In this document: in pieces, positions 12,780 through 23,240 of the stretch
Layout of the letters: each line of letters starts with the position of its first letter
Position numbering within the stretch: the stretch's first letter is position 1
Source of the DNA: Clusia tigrina
Lineage: Eukaryota > Arthropoda > Insecta > Diptera > Clusiidae
Assembly (NCBI GenBank): GCA_920105625.2
Contig: OV050031.1
Span: 229,634,194-229,698,193, forward strand
DNA: 64,000 nucleotides
Direction of reading: 5' to 3'
Program-made: the position numbers and the translations under genes
The notes under the pieces: generated by a model
Database searches by the model: none
What the model was told of the DNA's origin: nothing
Seen by the model: only the letters and a program-made list of their open reading frames with translations

Positions 12780-13098
12780 TCACAGCCCATCAGTTAAATT
12801 TCAAACTCAGAGAGAAAATAATAGCGGACCTGCGCAATGTGTAATCTGGTGTAATCATCTCTATCATTCTTGCATATAGACCAGAGAATACAGAGAAAAG
12901 AAAGTCTTTTTCGCTGCCAGTGTTCGTAGCGGACACATCACGATCTTGAGTGGATTTACTATGATTTTGAGTGGATTCACCACGATTTTGAGTGGATTCA
13001 TCACGATTTTGAGTGGATTTATGTACAATGTCAGCCTGCTTTATTTCGCTGCTCTGCAGTTTGACGTTTAAGTTTATTTTCTCTGTGTTCTCTGACAT
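12780..13098 (-). repeat. Dispersed repeat carrying a 21-bp minisatellite and an open frame
   Basis: The segment from CACAGCCCATCAG to TTCTCTGACA is repeated, with an internal insertion, at 47030-47515. Its ends include inverted AGAGAATACAGAGAAAA (12888) and TTTTCTCTGTGTTCTCT (13076). Four 21-bp units lie at 12938-13021. On the minus strand from 13098 a 102-codon frame reads MSENTEKINLNVK, then STQNRDE, STQNRGE, STQNHSK and STQDRDV, so each DNA unit is exactly seven codons. The second genomic copy keeps the same frame across its shared part. The function is unknown and no domain is recognised. Confidence 0.6.
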
Positions 13099-13109
13099 AG
13101 ACGATCAAA

Positions 13110-13446
13110 TTACTTACATGGTGACTGTAAGGTGAATTTCGTACCTCCGGAATTGTCAAACATAAGCAATGTGCGATTAAATTCTGTTCAAAATAAACGA
13201 AATTGAGAGGAATGGAGAACTACATAAGAGCTGCTTAAAGTGGTACACAATTTCTATAATATATATTTAATACTTAAATAGACTCATAATTTCTTTTACT
13301 TTTCACAACTTCACAAAAATAACAATTAAAAACTCTTATTCACTCAAATCATTGTTTGCAAATATGTTTTGATCGCATTTTTCTATAATTTCAATTTTGA
13401 CAGCTACTAAGGGAAAATTGGTTTAAAAAAATGTGTTCTTGAAGCC
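13110..13446 (+). mobile_element. AAGGTGAATTT-family MITE, ends eroded
   Basis: It matches the family over nearly its whole length, from TTACTTACATGGTGACTG to GTGTTCTTGAAGCC. The left terminal AAGGTGAA and the right terminal repeat are lost. The undisturbed GAGCTGCTTAAAGTGGTACA at about 13225 shows the empty version of the site filled by a second element in the copy at 42606-43659. Confidence 0.75.
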
Positions 13447-13645
13447 TTAGTATAAAGTGACATAAAAGCAGAAACGGCAACAAAAACTGAATCCTGTACA
13501 TTTGCAACAGAAACAAAATCAACAAACGAAATTTTAATAGATTAGATACAAAATTTAACGAAATAAAATGAGGGTTTGGCGGCAGAAAGCGAAAAACATT
13601 AAAGTAATTGCTGTTCCTAGCAATATAAATGCATTTTAATGTTGT

Positions 13646-14236
13646 GGTATGTATATTAACAATATATGTTATGATATATTAATATAAATATGAATATATG
13701 CATGCACGTGTCATTTGTAGGTGTGTTACAATTTTTAGTTGAAATATATATTCTTTGATTTTTTCAAATCTATATAAGAAATATATAATTTTAATAAAAA
13801 TTTCACATATATAGAATTTAGAGATTTTTATATATTTTTAATATGTAAATTATATTTCATATACTCATACATATAATAAAAATACTTCATAAATTGTTTA
13901 AATGTATGTACGTGCCTATTCAAAATTACCCAATAGGAAATTTCGTAATGAATATATCAAACAATATTTTCAATACAACGGACAACAATATTTTCACATT
14001 ACAACATTCTCTTCTTCCGTCAATTAGATTAGCAATGGAGATCCGAGTGATATCGATTAGTTTTGTGCATTGCGTATTCTTTACTTTAATAAATAAAAAA
14101 GGAAGGTGTATGACTTCTTTCTTACCTAACTGAATAACGCATACATTTGCCGGCCAACCTTTTAATAAAAGTAAATCGAATTCGTCAGGTAAGAATGCTG
14201 TACTTACGGATGGAAAATAAGCATAATGGCATGCAT
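13646..14236 (+). repeat. Duplicated block, copy 1
   Basis: This block is shared with 16584-17415, beginning TGTGGTATGTATATTAACAA and running past TACCCAATAGGAAATTTCG to GCATAATGGCATGCATT. The second copy contains about 220 bp (roughly 16858-17080) absent here. The open frames in both copies are short and differ at their ends, so I do not call a gene. Confidence 0.7.
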
Positions 14237-14238
14237 TA

Positions 14239-14287
14239 AGTAAGCATTCTTTTCCCGACTGGGGTAAGCATTCTTTTCCCGACTGCG
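14239..14287. repeat. Two-unit tandem repeat
   Basis: TAAGCATTCTTTTCCCGACT occurs twice in a row (from 14241 and 14265). The following GGGG/GCG makes the period 24 bp. Confidence 0.8.
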
Positions 14288-14289
14288 TA

Positions 14290-15494
14290 ATGCTGGGGGA
14301 TTCACTTTCCTTCAGATCTTAAATTTTTAAGCACAATGAAAAGGAATAACATTTCTTGTGGTGTGTGCACGAATCAATATGAAGCGCTTTCCAAGCTTGA
14401 AAGTCAGCTAGAAGTGCGAAACCTTGCAAATATGTAAGCTTTCTTTAAGCGGGCTGCAATTTTGTGAGCTGGGGACCACTGACGAATAAGATTGCAAACA
14501 ATTTGAAACTAAAGAATAATTTCAACCTTTTCTGTTCGCCTGGTATGAGTGGCCAACATACTCAATAGAAAAAAGAGGACTGACTGATTTTATTTATTTA
14601 TTATTATTAAAAAAATTATAATAAACAAAACCTACATATTCACAACAAATATGTGTACCAATATTTCCATTTTTATAAAAATCAGTACAATATATGAAAT
14701 CAAATAAATTCTAAATTTCTTAATCACACATATTCATGTACGTATAAAATTGAGAAAGTATTTGATTTCATGAAATAGTATGTGTTTTTATATGAAATGT
14801 GGCACTTCTGCGCAAATTGTCAAACTTAAAAATGATAAAAAATACCAAATATAAAAAATATTTATCTCTAAACCATGTGAGACCGTTTGACCTACATTCG
14901 AGTAGAATGAATGTGTACATTCTCACATGCATATGTATTCAAAAAGCGTGTGTTTGTATGTATATTGTGTATGCTCTACATTAAATAATCGCATTAATTT
15001 CATTCCATTATTTCGGTGTTCTTTATCCGACAAGCAAAACCGCCACATCAAAGAACAACGAAACAGTAAATAAAGAATCAATTTGCAATACAACAACTTT
15101 ATTTTGCCCAACATTGCAAAAAGTATATACATATATATGCGAATGCATATCTATATAGTATAAAATTTAAATGAAAACCAAATATGTGCTACTGTGATCT
15201 ATGGTAAGCTGTCAGCAATAGACTCCTGAGGTAGTTTCGAATCCTTAAGAAAAACTTTTAATTTTATTTTTAAATAAATATTTGTTGTGATTTTTTGGCA
15301 AAAAGTTTAATGGGCAAATATCTCATAATTTATACATATATATTTATATATATATATTTCTGCTGTATATATGCTTATTTGATTTTATACCATATTAGAG
15401 ATGAATGGTGATCTAATGATGTAGTGGTTGTTAGCCATATTAAAAAAAAATTTAAATAAAACTTTTTATGTAATAAACGCAATTGCATTAAATT
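14290..15494. other. AT-rich intergenic, no gene seen
   Basis: No coding region, RNA or inverted repeat could be supported. A CACATCAAAGAACAACGAA string at about 15044 recurs at 16198, inside a candidate inverted-repeat element. Confidence 0.3.
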
Positions 15495-15672
15495 AATTGT
15501 TTTATACAAATATGTAGAGCAACTAAACATTGATTAGAAACACTTTGTGTATCCAAACAAGTTGTGCCAACTTTGTATCTTTCATTCCAAAAAGTTTTCC
15601 TCCTTACGATTTTGTATACAAGGTGCGCCCATACATTTTCAATGGGATTCATATCAGGGCTTTATGCTGGTG
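15495..15672 (-). pseudogene. Tc1-like transposase C-terminal fragment, copy 1
   Basis: The minus strand reads SPDMNPIENVWAHLVYKIV, the conserved third-acid block of Tc1-family DDE transposases (catalytic Glu in PIEN). It continues to RRKTFWNERYKVGTTCLDT. The rest of the transposase is absent, so this is a relic. A diverged copy of its last part lies at 17480-17627. Confidence 0.7.
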
Positions 15673-16153
15673 TATCTATGACTATATATATGCAATTATA
15701 TAGGAGTTTTATTTAAACATTATTTACTTTTAGTTTATTAGTTTCTTCTTTCGTACCATTTAGGGTGCCTTTTTGTATGGCGCATACGAAGCCTAGTTAT
15801 TTTGGTATTAGTACTTTTTTATTGTTTTCAAACTATTTTACACTTTTTTCTTATTTGTAGTACTAAAATGTCCAACTCTTACATCACAACAAAAAATTTT
15901 GTGAAAATAATTTTTGTAGTTGGTGTTTTTGTAGCATTTTTTAAATTCAATAGTACTTTTTTATTTCTCTCTTGTGCATCAGTGATTCACAGTATGAATT
16001 TGACATTTACTGGCCGCATGTGTCAAAAATTTACTGGCTCTGAAATTTCGTGCCAGTAGCGCCGCCAGTAGCAAATGTGTGAGAGCATTGGTGAAAATCT
16101 TTGAAGGTACTGAGTTTTTCGAACTTGCGCTGGCGCGTGTAGCGTCGGGGTAA

Positions 16154-16408
16154 CAGAGGGAAATTGGATGTCTCTATAATATATGTTTCTGCTCCCGCAT
16201 CAAAGAACAACGAAGATCTGCTTTTCAACAAGATCAGAAATTCGTTCCACTACACCAAGTTGCCCTGAAACATTTTTATTTGACCAATATGTTGATGACC
16301 ATCTGCCAGCAACACAATTTAGAACAGAAAAGCAGTTGTCGCATATTCTCTATATATCGTATTTGGTATAACCAGAAACATATATTATAGAGACATCCAA
16401 TTTCCCTT
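16154..16408. repeat. Inverted-repeat element (GGGAAATTGGATGTCTC ends)
   Basis: GGGAAATTGGATGTCTCTAT at 16157 is repeated in reverse at about 16380-16408, giving arms of about 35 bp around 200 bp of unrelated DNA. Single copies of the same end occur at 17632-17672 and, diverged, near 31970. I find no clear target duplication or coding frame, so the class is unassigned. Confidence 0.55.
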
Positions 16409-16583
16409 TTTAACATTTCTTCCAGCGAAATCGCAGGGAGGAAAGACTTGTTTCTGTAGTTTGTATACATGTTCCTTGGAACTTAATTCAACATTTTCGG
16501 TATACATTTAAGATCAATTTTGTATACGCAACATTATAATTATATATGTATGTACGATTATGTATGCTTATAAAAAACCACTT

Positions 16584-17415
16584 GTGTGGTATGTATATTA
16601 ACAATATATGTATGTTATGGTATATTAATAATAATAATATAAATATGAATATATGCGCATGCACGTGTCATTTGTAGGTGTGTTACAATTTTTAGTTGAA
16701 ATATACATATATATATATTCTTTGATTTTTTCAAATCTATATAAGAAATATATAATTTTAATAAAAATTTCACATATATAGAATCTAGAGATTTTTATAT
16801 ATTTTTAATATTTAAATTATATTTCATATACATATAATAAAAAATACTTCATAAATTTACTTACGTACAAAAAAAAATCGCTTTCTATTGATTATGTCAG
16901 CCACTGACACCAGGCGACCAGAAAACGAAAAGAGCATCAGATTTCACATCATAAATTGAAAATCGAAATTATTCTTTAATTCCAAAATATTACGTAATGT
17001 GGACAAATTTTTTTTTGCATTTGGCGTTGCGGTCCCTTCACAAGTCACTACATACCAGAACTATATATGTATGTTGTATAAATGTATGTACGTGCTTATT
17101 CAGAATTACCCAATAGGAAATTTCGTAATGAATATATCAAACAATATTTTCAATACAACGGACAACAATATTTTCACATTACAACATTCTCTTCTTCCGT
17201 CAATAAGATTAGCAATGGAGATCCGAGTGATATCGATTAGTAGTTTTGTGCATTGAGTATTCTTTACTTTAATAAATAAAAAGGAAGCTGTATGACTTCT
17301 TTCTTACCTAACTGAATAACGCTTACATAAGCCGGCCAACCATTTAATAAAAGTAAATCGAATTCGTGAGGTAAGAATGTTGTACTTACGGATGGAAAAT
17401 AAGCATAATGGCATG
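16584..17415 (+). repeat. Duplicated block, copy 2
   Basis: Partner of 13646-14236. Colinear similarity holds on both sides of an extra 220 bp (16858-17080). After the block, a Tc1-like relic follows at 17480, just as one follows copy 1 at 15495. The pair therefore reads as a segmental duplication or two copies of a larger composite repeat. Confidence 0.7.
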
Positions 17416-17479
17416 CATTTAGTGAGCATTAATTTTCAAATAAAAATTTCAAAATAAAACTCTATATAATCAGCACAAT

Positions 17480-17627
17480 TGCATTATTAAATTAATTGTT
17501 TTATACAAATACGTAGAGCATCTAAACATTGATTATAAACACTTGTGTATACAAAACAAGTTGTGCCAACTTTGTATCTTTCATTCCAAAAATTTTGCCT
17601 CCCTGCGAATTTTGTATACAAGCTTAA
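17480..17627 (-). pseudogene. Tc1-like transposase C-terminal fragment, copy 2
   Basis: The minus strand encodes NFWNERYKVGTTC, matching FWNERYKVGTTC of the copy at 15495-15672. The SPD-NPIEN block has been lost at a junction with the GGGAAATTGGATGTCTC repeat end (from 17632). Confidence 0.6.
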
Positions 17628-17966
17628 CAGAGGGAAATTGGATGTCTCTATAATATATGTTTCTGGTATAACTGACTGAAAAGAATTACATACATATGTA
17701 CATATATCGTATTTAGGTAAAGTCTCCTGCGGGGTTGTCACCTTTTATGTAAAAAATTTAAAGAATGGTTATGTCGAAGTTAAAAACTGGTACTAACAAC
17801 ACAAACAAAAAATTTTAATTGTAAAGCTGGTATTTGTGATTTTTGTTTGTGTATAAGCACAATAAGGAAGTGTTTTTCCGTTCAAAAATAAATGTGCCAT
17901 ATCCCACTTTTAATAAGAACAATGTGTGGTGTAACTCATAATGTAATTACAGAGAGCATTCATCCC

Positions 17967-18314
17967 AAGGTAAATTTACTTACATGGTGGCTGCAAGGTG
18001 AATTGCGTACCTCCAGAATTGTCATCCTAAGCAATGTGCGATCAAAATAAACGAAATTGAGAGGAATGGAGCAATGCATAAGAGTTGCTTAAAGTGGTAC
18101 ACAATTTATATAAAATATGTTTAATAGTTAAATATACTCATAATTTATCCATAATGTTCAAACTTCACTAAAATAACAATTAAAAAACTCTTATTCACTC
18201 GAATCAAAACTCTATTTGCAATTGTTTGCATATTTGTTTTGATCGCATTTTTCTATCAATTCAATTTTGACAAAAAATTTGGTTTTGCAGCCACCATGTA
18301 AGTAAATTCACCTT
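17967..18314 (+). mobile_element. AAGGTGAATTT-family MITE, both ends present
   Basis: It begins AAGGTAAATTTACTTACATGG and ends CCATGTAAGTAAATTCACCTT, so the two ends pair as terminal inverted repeats of about 30 bp. The body matches the other family members, including TGATCGCATTTTTCTAT and the TAAAGTGGTACACAATTTAT block. No target duplication remains visible. Non-coding. Confidence 0.8.
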
Positions 18315-18726
18315 GATGCATTATTTGGCTACTTCCAGTTCCCTTATAAACTGTCATTCCCCTTAAGTCGCATGTATCTCGATCAGTTACTTTTTCCGCT
18401 TTCATTTTATTTAGACAATTCACAAGAAAATATGAAGTTTATAGCGGAACTATGCGCTGACACAAAGACTATACATTATAAGGTCACCCAATGAGCCGGT
18501 CCGCTACTTTAATTTCATCTATTTTGAGAAGCAACTCATGGCGCTACGTAGCAGAAGAGAAATCTTCTCTGGTATGCATAAACTTTGTACAGAAAAAAAT
18601 CGTGGAATGGACATAGTACGCAATTCAAAACAGTTTTCAAAAATTATTGTTTATATAAAATGTGTTAAACAGACAAGCTACCTAGATTTCAATTGAGACA
18701 CTAAAATACTGCCAAATAAATAAATT

Positions 18727-18839
18727 TCAGGTCTCCTTCTGCCCCACTCCAAAAGCTTTAATTTCTACGTAGTAAATACAAATCTGACAATGCTTTTACG
18801 AGAAGAACTTTGCTAGAGTTACTTTTCTTGTCGTTTACA
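18727..18839 (+). repeat. 113-bp dispersed repeat, copy 1
   Basis: TCAGGTCTCCTTCTGCCCCA through CTTTTCTTGTCGTTTAC is repeated at 22529-22641 with about 7 percent difference and sharp ends. There is no coding frame. It may be a fragment of an unidentified element. Confidence 0.7.
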
Positions 18840-19630
18840 TATTTTTAATCATAGTTGTTTCGTTATTATGAAATTTGACAATAGTTTAGGACTTAAAGAT
18901 TTTGTAAAAGCGAACATTTAATAAGTAGAAAAAAAATTGGTGAAATCTTGCGTGTTTTGTAAATCGAAACTGTATAAACATTAACGTATTCAACATCCCC
19001 AATTTCACAATAGTAATTGAAAGACTCCCAAAAATTTTAAATATAAAATTGTGAGGAACCAAAATGCTGAACATCCTCGTATTTTGGTCTCACAACGTGG
19101 GCAAACACGACTTACGTTTTTGTTGTGTCCGAACGACTTTTTAAAAAAGAGAAGACAAGTTTTTTATTACAGTGAACTGTCACTGATCAGAAGCCAAACC
19201 AAACAGAATTTTATTTAATAATCATTCTTACTTTAAACATAAATTTTGTGTACTCTAAAAATGCTTATTATGCAATTTACATTTGGTGTTGCAATTCTTT
19301 GAATTGCCATTATTTGAAAAGTGTTAATTGATCAATTTTATTGATTTAAAGCATTTATTTAAATTCTTGGAATCTTGTTTACATTTTACATTTTCATTTA
19401 AATATTTTGCGGAAACGCAGTTTCCTTTGTTTTATTGCTTTCCTGTTCTTTTATTAAGTTTGACATAAATTGATCAATTGTGTTCTCATATTTATACGTA
19501 ACTCACGCGCGCATGTGAGTTGCCCACACCTAAAAAAACTATCACCGCCATCTAGCGGCCACTAGGGCTACACAATTGCAGAATCGAACGTAGCACACTT
19601 GGTGGCCATATGGAAACGCGCCCGAACACC
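18840..19630. other. AT-rich intergenic leading into a promoter
   Basis: Nothing coding is seen. From about 19500 the composition becomes GC-richer, with CACGCGCGCATGTGAG and CGCCATCTAGCGGCC, and this probably belongs to the transcription unit that starts near 19681. Confidence 0.35.
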
Positions 19631-19657
19631 TTACACCACAAACAGCTGAGAAGGGAT

Positions 19658-19685
19658 TATAAAAACCCGTACAGAGCGTAACTCA
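19658..19685 (+). promoter_or_regulatory. TATA-box core promoter of the hairpin leader
   Basis: TATAAAA at 19658-19664 is followed 23-27 bases later by ACTCAGCCC, an initiator-like CA. This predicts transcription starting at about 19681-19685 toward the hairpins. Proximal sequence includes an E-box-like CAGCTG. Confidence 0.6.
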
Positions 19686-19753
19686 GCCCTTCTTGTTCGG
19701 CGAGCCAGCAGAGTGACAACACACAGGTAACCATCCTAGGACACTGACGCATA

Positions 19754-19971
19754 GTTACACTGAGAAATTCGGGATTCGTCTGCTCTTCTCAGTGCTAACC
19801 TAGATATAGGATTCTCGCTTGACATCCTGACTTTTGCAAGACTGAGAATTTCGGGATTCGTCTGCCTTTCTCAGCTCTTGTCCAAAGCAGCACCTAGCGA
19901 GTATTCACTGAACACAGACGCTTTCGTTACACCGAGAATTCCGGGATACGTCTGCCTTTCTCGGTGCTAAC
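19754..19971 (+). ncRNA. Three covarying stem-loops in a transcribed leader
   Basis: Three hairpins lie at 19754-19799, 19837-19880 and 19926-19971. Each has a lower stem, a one-base C bulge on the 3' side and an upper stem (CTGAGAA/TTCTCAG type). Each has a loop close to TTTCGGGATTCGTCTGCCT. Hairpins 1 and 3 have lower stem GTTA/TAAC, while hairpin 2 has CAAGA/TCTTG. The upper stem changes from CTGAG/CTCAG to CCGAG/CTCGG in hairpin 3. These are compensatory changes, so the RNA structure looks selected. They lie 70-290 nt downstream of a TATA promoter and before a GTAAGT donor at 20055. The unit may be an LTR leader or a non-coding gene. I cannot name it. Confidence 0.65.
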
Positions 19972-20054
19972 CCATACGCTCGTGACCTAATGTACAGGAA
20001 ATAGGTCAACACCACGGACTACTTCGCCGCAACGTGGGATTCCTCGCCACCGCA

Positions 20055-20060
20055 CGTAAG
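20055..20060 (+). other. Candidate 5' splice site after the hairpin leader
   Basis: CCGCAC|GTAAGTATATTG is a near-perfect insect donor about 370 nt into the predicted transcript. No acceptor was assigned. Confidence 0.4.
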
Positions 20061-21170
20061 TATATTGAAATATTATATAATTGTAAAAGCTACGGTCTGG
20101 TAATATATTGGAAACAATGGCTGTACTTCAGGAAAACACTTTGTATTAGAATTAAGTATATATCGATGTTAGATAGTTTAAGTTTTGTTCCAATAATAAA
20201 TAATAATTATAATCAACCCTGCAAATAAATAAATTTTGTATGGACCCTGGACAACGGCGAGCGTCACCTCAGCATAAGCGTAGGCAGGAAGGTTCTTTAC
20301 AAAGTAAAGATAGGTGAAGAATTATAGTAATACAGTAATTTAGTTTAAAGAGCGGCGGCTATATTGCTTTACATATGACTAAACCCCAAGAAAGATAGAA
20401 TAAAGTATTTTATCATTCTTGACTAATCTCTACCTATTCTTCGTTTTGTTAGAGGGTTGCATTTTATTAAATAAAAAAATTTTAAATAAAGTCTTATGGG
20501 ATCATTACATATGTTAGTAATATTTATTAAATATTTTATAACGCAATGCATGTTGATTATATATATAAATATATAATCAATCACTTTGCTTATATCCAAA
20601 ACCAGTTATATTCATAGAAACTTAAATGTTCTGAGCGAATCTACTTGAATTGGATGAACAAATTTCTTAATAAATGAATTTTCCCATAAAATATAAATTT
20701 TATATTTTTTTCATTCACATTAAGATACAAGTTTAACCTTATTCAAACTATTTTAGGCAGATCGAATATTGTCTAAATGGAAATTCATAATAATTTAGGA
20801 TTCTTCATGCAATTCAAGCAATAGCAACACAATTTTTATCCCATCTGCTTTGTTGGTTTTTTTCGTTTAACTGACTTTGCATTTCTTTCAGTGTATGAGG
20901 TGTTTGAACTGTTGGCTGCGTTTTCCTTGAGAGGAAGTTAGCAGACCAAAGTAGACGCAAAAGGATACTATTCATTGTGAGAGTGGTATATATTGAATTA
21001 AGGGCGGTTTAGAACTCTCACACATATGACGAGAGAATTTGAGCATTTATTTGCAAGGAGTGCATTTTGTGAAATGCACTTCAATAATATTATCAGCTGG
21101 AGGATTAGTTTCCACTGTCAATTAAATTCAACTTGGCTCCCATTAGTTTCCCATCTTAAGTTTTATTAGG
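20061..21170. other. Intergenic, no gene seen
   Basis: It contains AATAAATAAATAAA-like polyadenylation signals near 20222-20232 that could end the transcript begun near 19683. Otherwise it is AT-rich sequence with nothing I can support. Confidence 0.3.
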
Positions 21171-21302
21171 ATGAAGTCGTTTCGCTCAATATGCCATCTT
21201 TTGTGCCTTATAATTGTTGGACAACATGCTTCCATACTTTGTGGCGCGCTCATTGACATGCGAGTTGGAAGGCAAGCAGCCAGGCGGAAGGTACTCACTT
21301 AA
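21171..21302 (+). CDS. Small open frame with signal-peptide-like start (43 aa)
   Basis: ATG at 21171 sits in a good context (A at -3) and opens a 43-codon frame beginning MKSFRSICHLLCLIIVG. That is a basic tip followed by a hydrophobic core typical of a secretion signal. A short basic tail (GRQAARRK) follows. The frame ends at TAA 21300-21302. I recognise no family. It may be a leader exon of an unidentified secreted peptide, or chance. It lies 1.9 kb upstream of the SIFaR start on the same strand. Confidence 0.25.
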   Translation: MKSFRSICHLLCLIIVGQHASILCGALIDMRVGRQAARRKVLT

Positions 21303-23240
21303 ATCTGAGTAAAAGTGTGTACGGCAAGGAAGGAAGTATTTCCAAAAAGAATATACACTTTTCTTTTTGGTACTACACTTCAGAATGTTAGAGGAAATGA
21401 GTACATTACATCAGGGAGGGTGTGCATCATATTTTCATTGTTTGTTGGTTATTTAATATTACAAATTTCGAGCATGTTAGCATTGTACTCGCTGGCTTTT
21501 TGTATCTGCGTATGTAGTCCAGTACAGCGTGAATTTACGGTATAATACAAATATGTAATTCGAAAGGGGTGAAGGAATATTTACTTGTATGAGTGAATAT
21601 GTACACAGTTCAGCAATAGAAAAATCTGATTAATTGGCATAAAAGTACGGTGTGGTACTTGTTGTTAAAATTATATACATACATATGTATTATTTTGATT
21701 ATTATTTGGCATATAACAAAAAGTGTAAGAAAGGCAGCAAACTATGAATATGAAAAATTACTTATACTCGTATATACGAGTATATAAGAAAAATTCAATT
21801 ATGAAAACTGCAAATTGGATGAAACTTCTCTATCAGAGGGCAAAACGTTTTTCAGTGTGTTCCAGAGCCGAAAACTTTGTCATTGGATTGAGGGCCACTG
21901 GTACACAGTGAGTATAATAGCCATGTATGTATATACATACATATACTATCATACATAAACATTCATATACCAGAGGCAAGGACGAGAGTTGGTAAATTGA
22001 GCACAAGAAGAGAGTGCGGAATAGCCCCGAAGGACCTACATTTGCTTGCTGGCTGTGTGGCTGTTGGCAGTATACACAGTATTGCGAAGCAGTACAAGAG
22101 GCGAGAACTTTTACCATCCTTTCAACAAAGGAATCCGTGCATTAGCCTGAAAAATGAATTACCACAGAATTATTTGAATCAGTATTGCTTTGAGCTCGAA
22201 ACTGTCAACATCGGCAGCGGTGTACAAAAAAATTAAAGATAGAAACAAAAAATAAAAACATAATAATGTATGTTCCAAAATATATCAGTATATGCAATAA
22301 ATAAGATAGTAATGAAGTTGTGATTTTTCCGTGACTTTTTCTCGTTTATTGGATTCACAAATTAATCCAACTTCCATAAATTGAGATAAATGGAAGCAGA
22401 AGGATAAGGAACACCAGAATCACTTAAGCCCCAATTATCGTGTGTACGTTTCTACATGTGCGTGTGCTAGAATAACATATTGCCTCGCATTCGTGGGATT
22501 CTTGTCGCCATTTCGTCTCTCCGTGCCATCTCAGGTCTCCTTCTGCCCCACTCCAAAAGCTTTAATTTCTACATAGTAAATACAAATCTGATAATGTTTT
22601 TACGAGAAGAACTTTGCCAGAGTTACTTTTCTTGGCGTTTACGTTTTGGCTCATCAATGGAGCGTTGTTGTCATTTTCAAGAAAATAGATTGTCGTGATT
22701 TTCTTATTTTGGGGGCAAAGGTTAGAAAACTGTGACTGAAATTGAAAAAATGTTGATGGTATTGATAACACAGTTACTAAAAAAATACGAGTAAGTAACA
22801 ATAAAGAATACTACGAATAGTCAGAGGTCAAATATGTAGCACAAAAGACAAAATTAAAAAAAATCATGTTCCTAATCTGAAACATTTTTCCAAGGTCTTC
22901 GAAAGTTTTTCTCTCTATTTATTTCCAGTTTTCTACAAGAGGTAGAACCTTGAGATAAAACGAGTATTCTACTCGACGTCCAACCGCACTCCTTGAACAT
23001 AAATTTGTTTTTGCTTTCTATTTTATGAGCAGTATAAATTTTGAGCGAATTTTTACATAATAGAAAACAACAAAATAGAAAATCTTGGCGATAACTATTG
23101 TAATATTTGGAAACTACTCGTATTATACCAAAAAGCTTATTTTCAATATTATGACGACCAACTCAATCTAGTGAACTTGTATTTTTGTGTGTTATTTAAT
23201 ATTTTTTACACTTTTGTGCATATTCCGAGGCACCACGGCA
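21303..23240. other. Region upstream of SIFaR; possible 5' UTR, one repeat
   Basis: It holds the second copy of the 113-bp repeat (22529-22641) and a palindromic ACTCGTATATACGAGT at about 21767-21783. Upstream non-coding exons of SIFaR are expected but I cannot place them. Confidence 0.35.

Noticed and set aside
12938..13021. CRISPR-like spaced repeats
   Set aside because: Units are contiguous without spacers; this is a minisatellite in a eukaryotic genome.
19500..20450. Solo LTR
   Set aside because: Promoter, leader and polyadenylation-like signals fit, but no terminal TG...CA ends or flanking duplication could be matched, so it is left as an unclassified leader.
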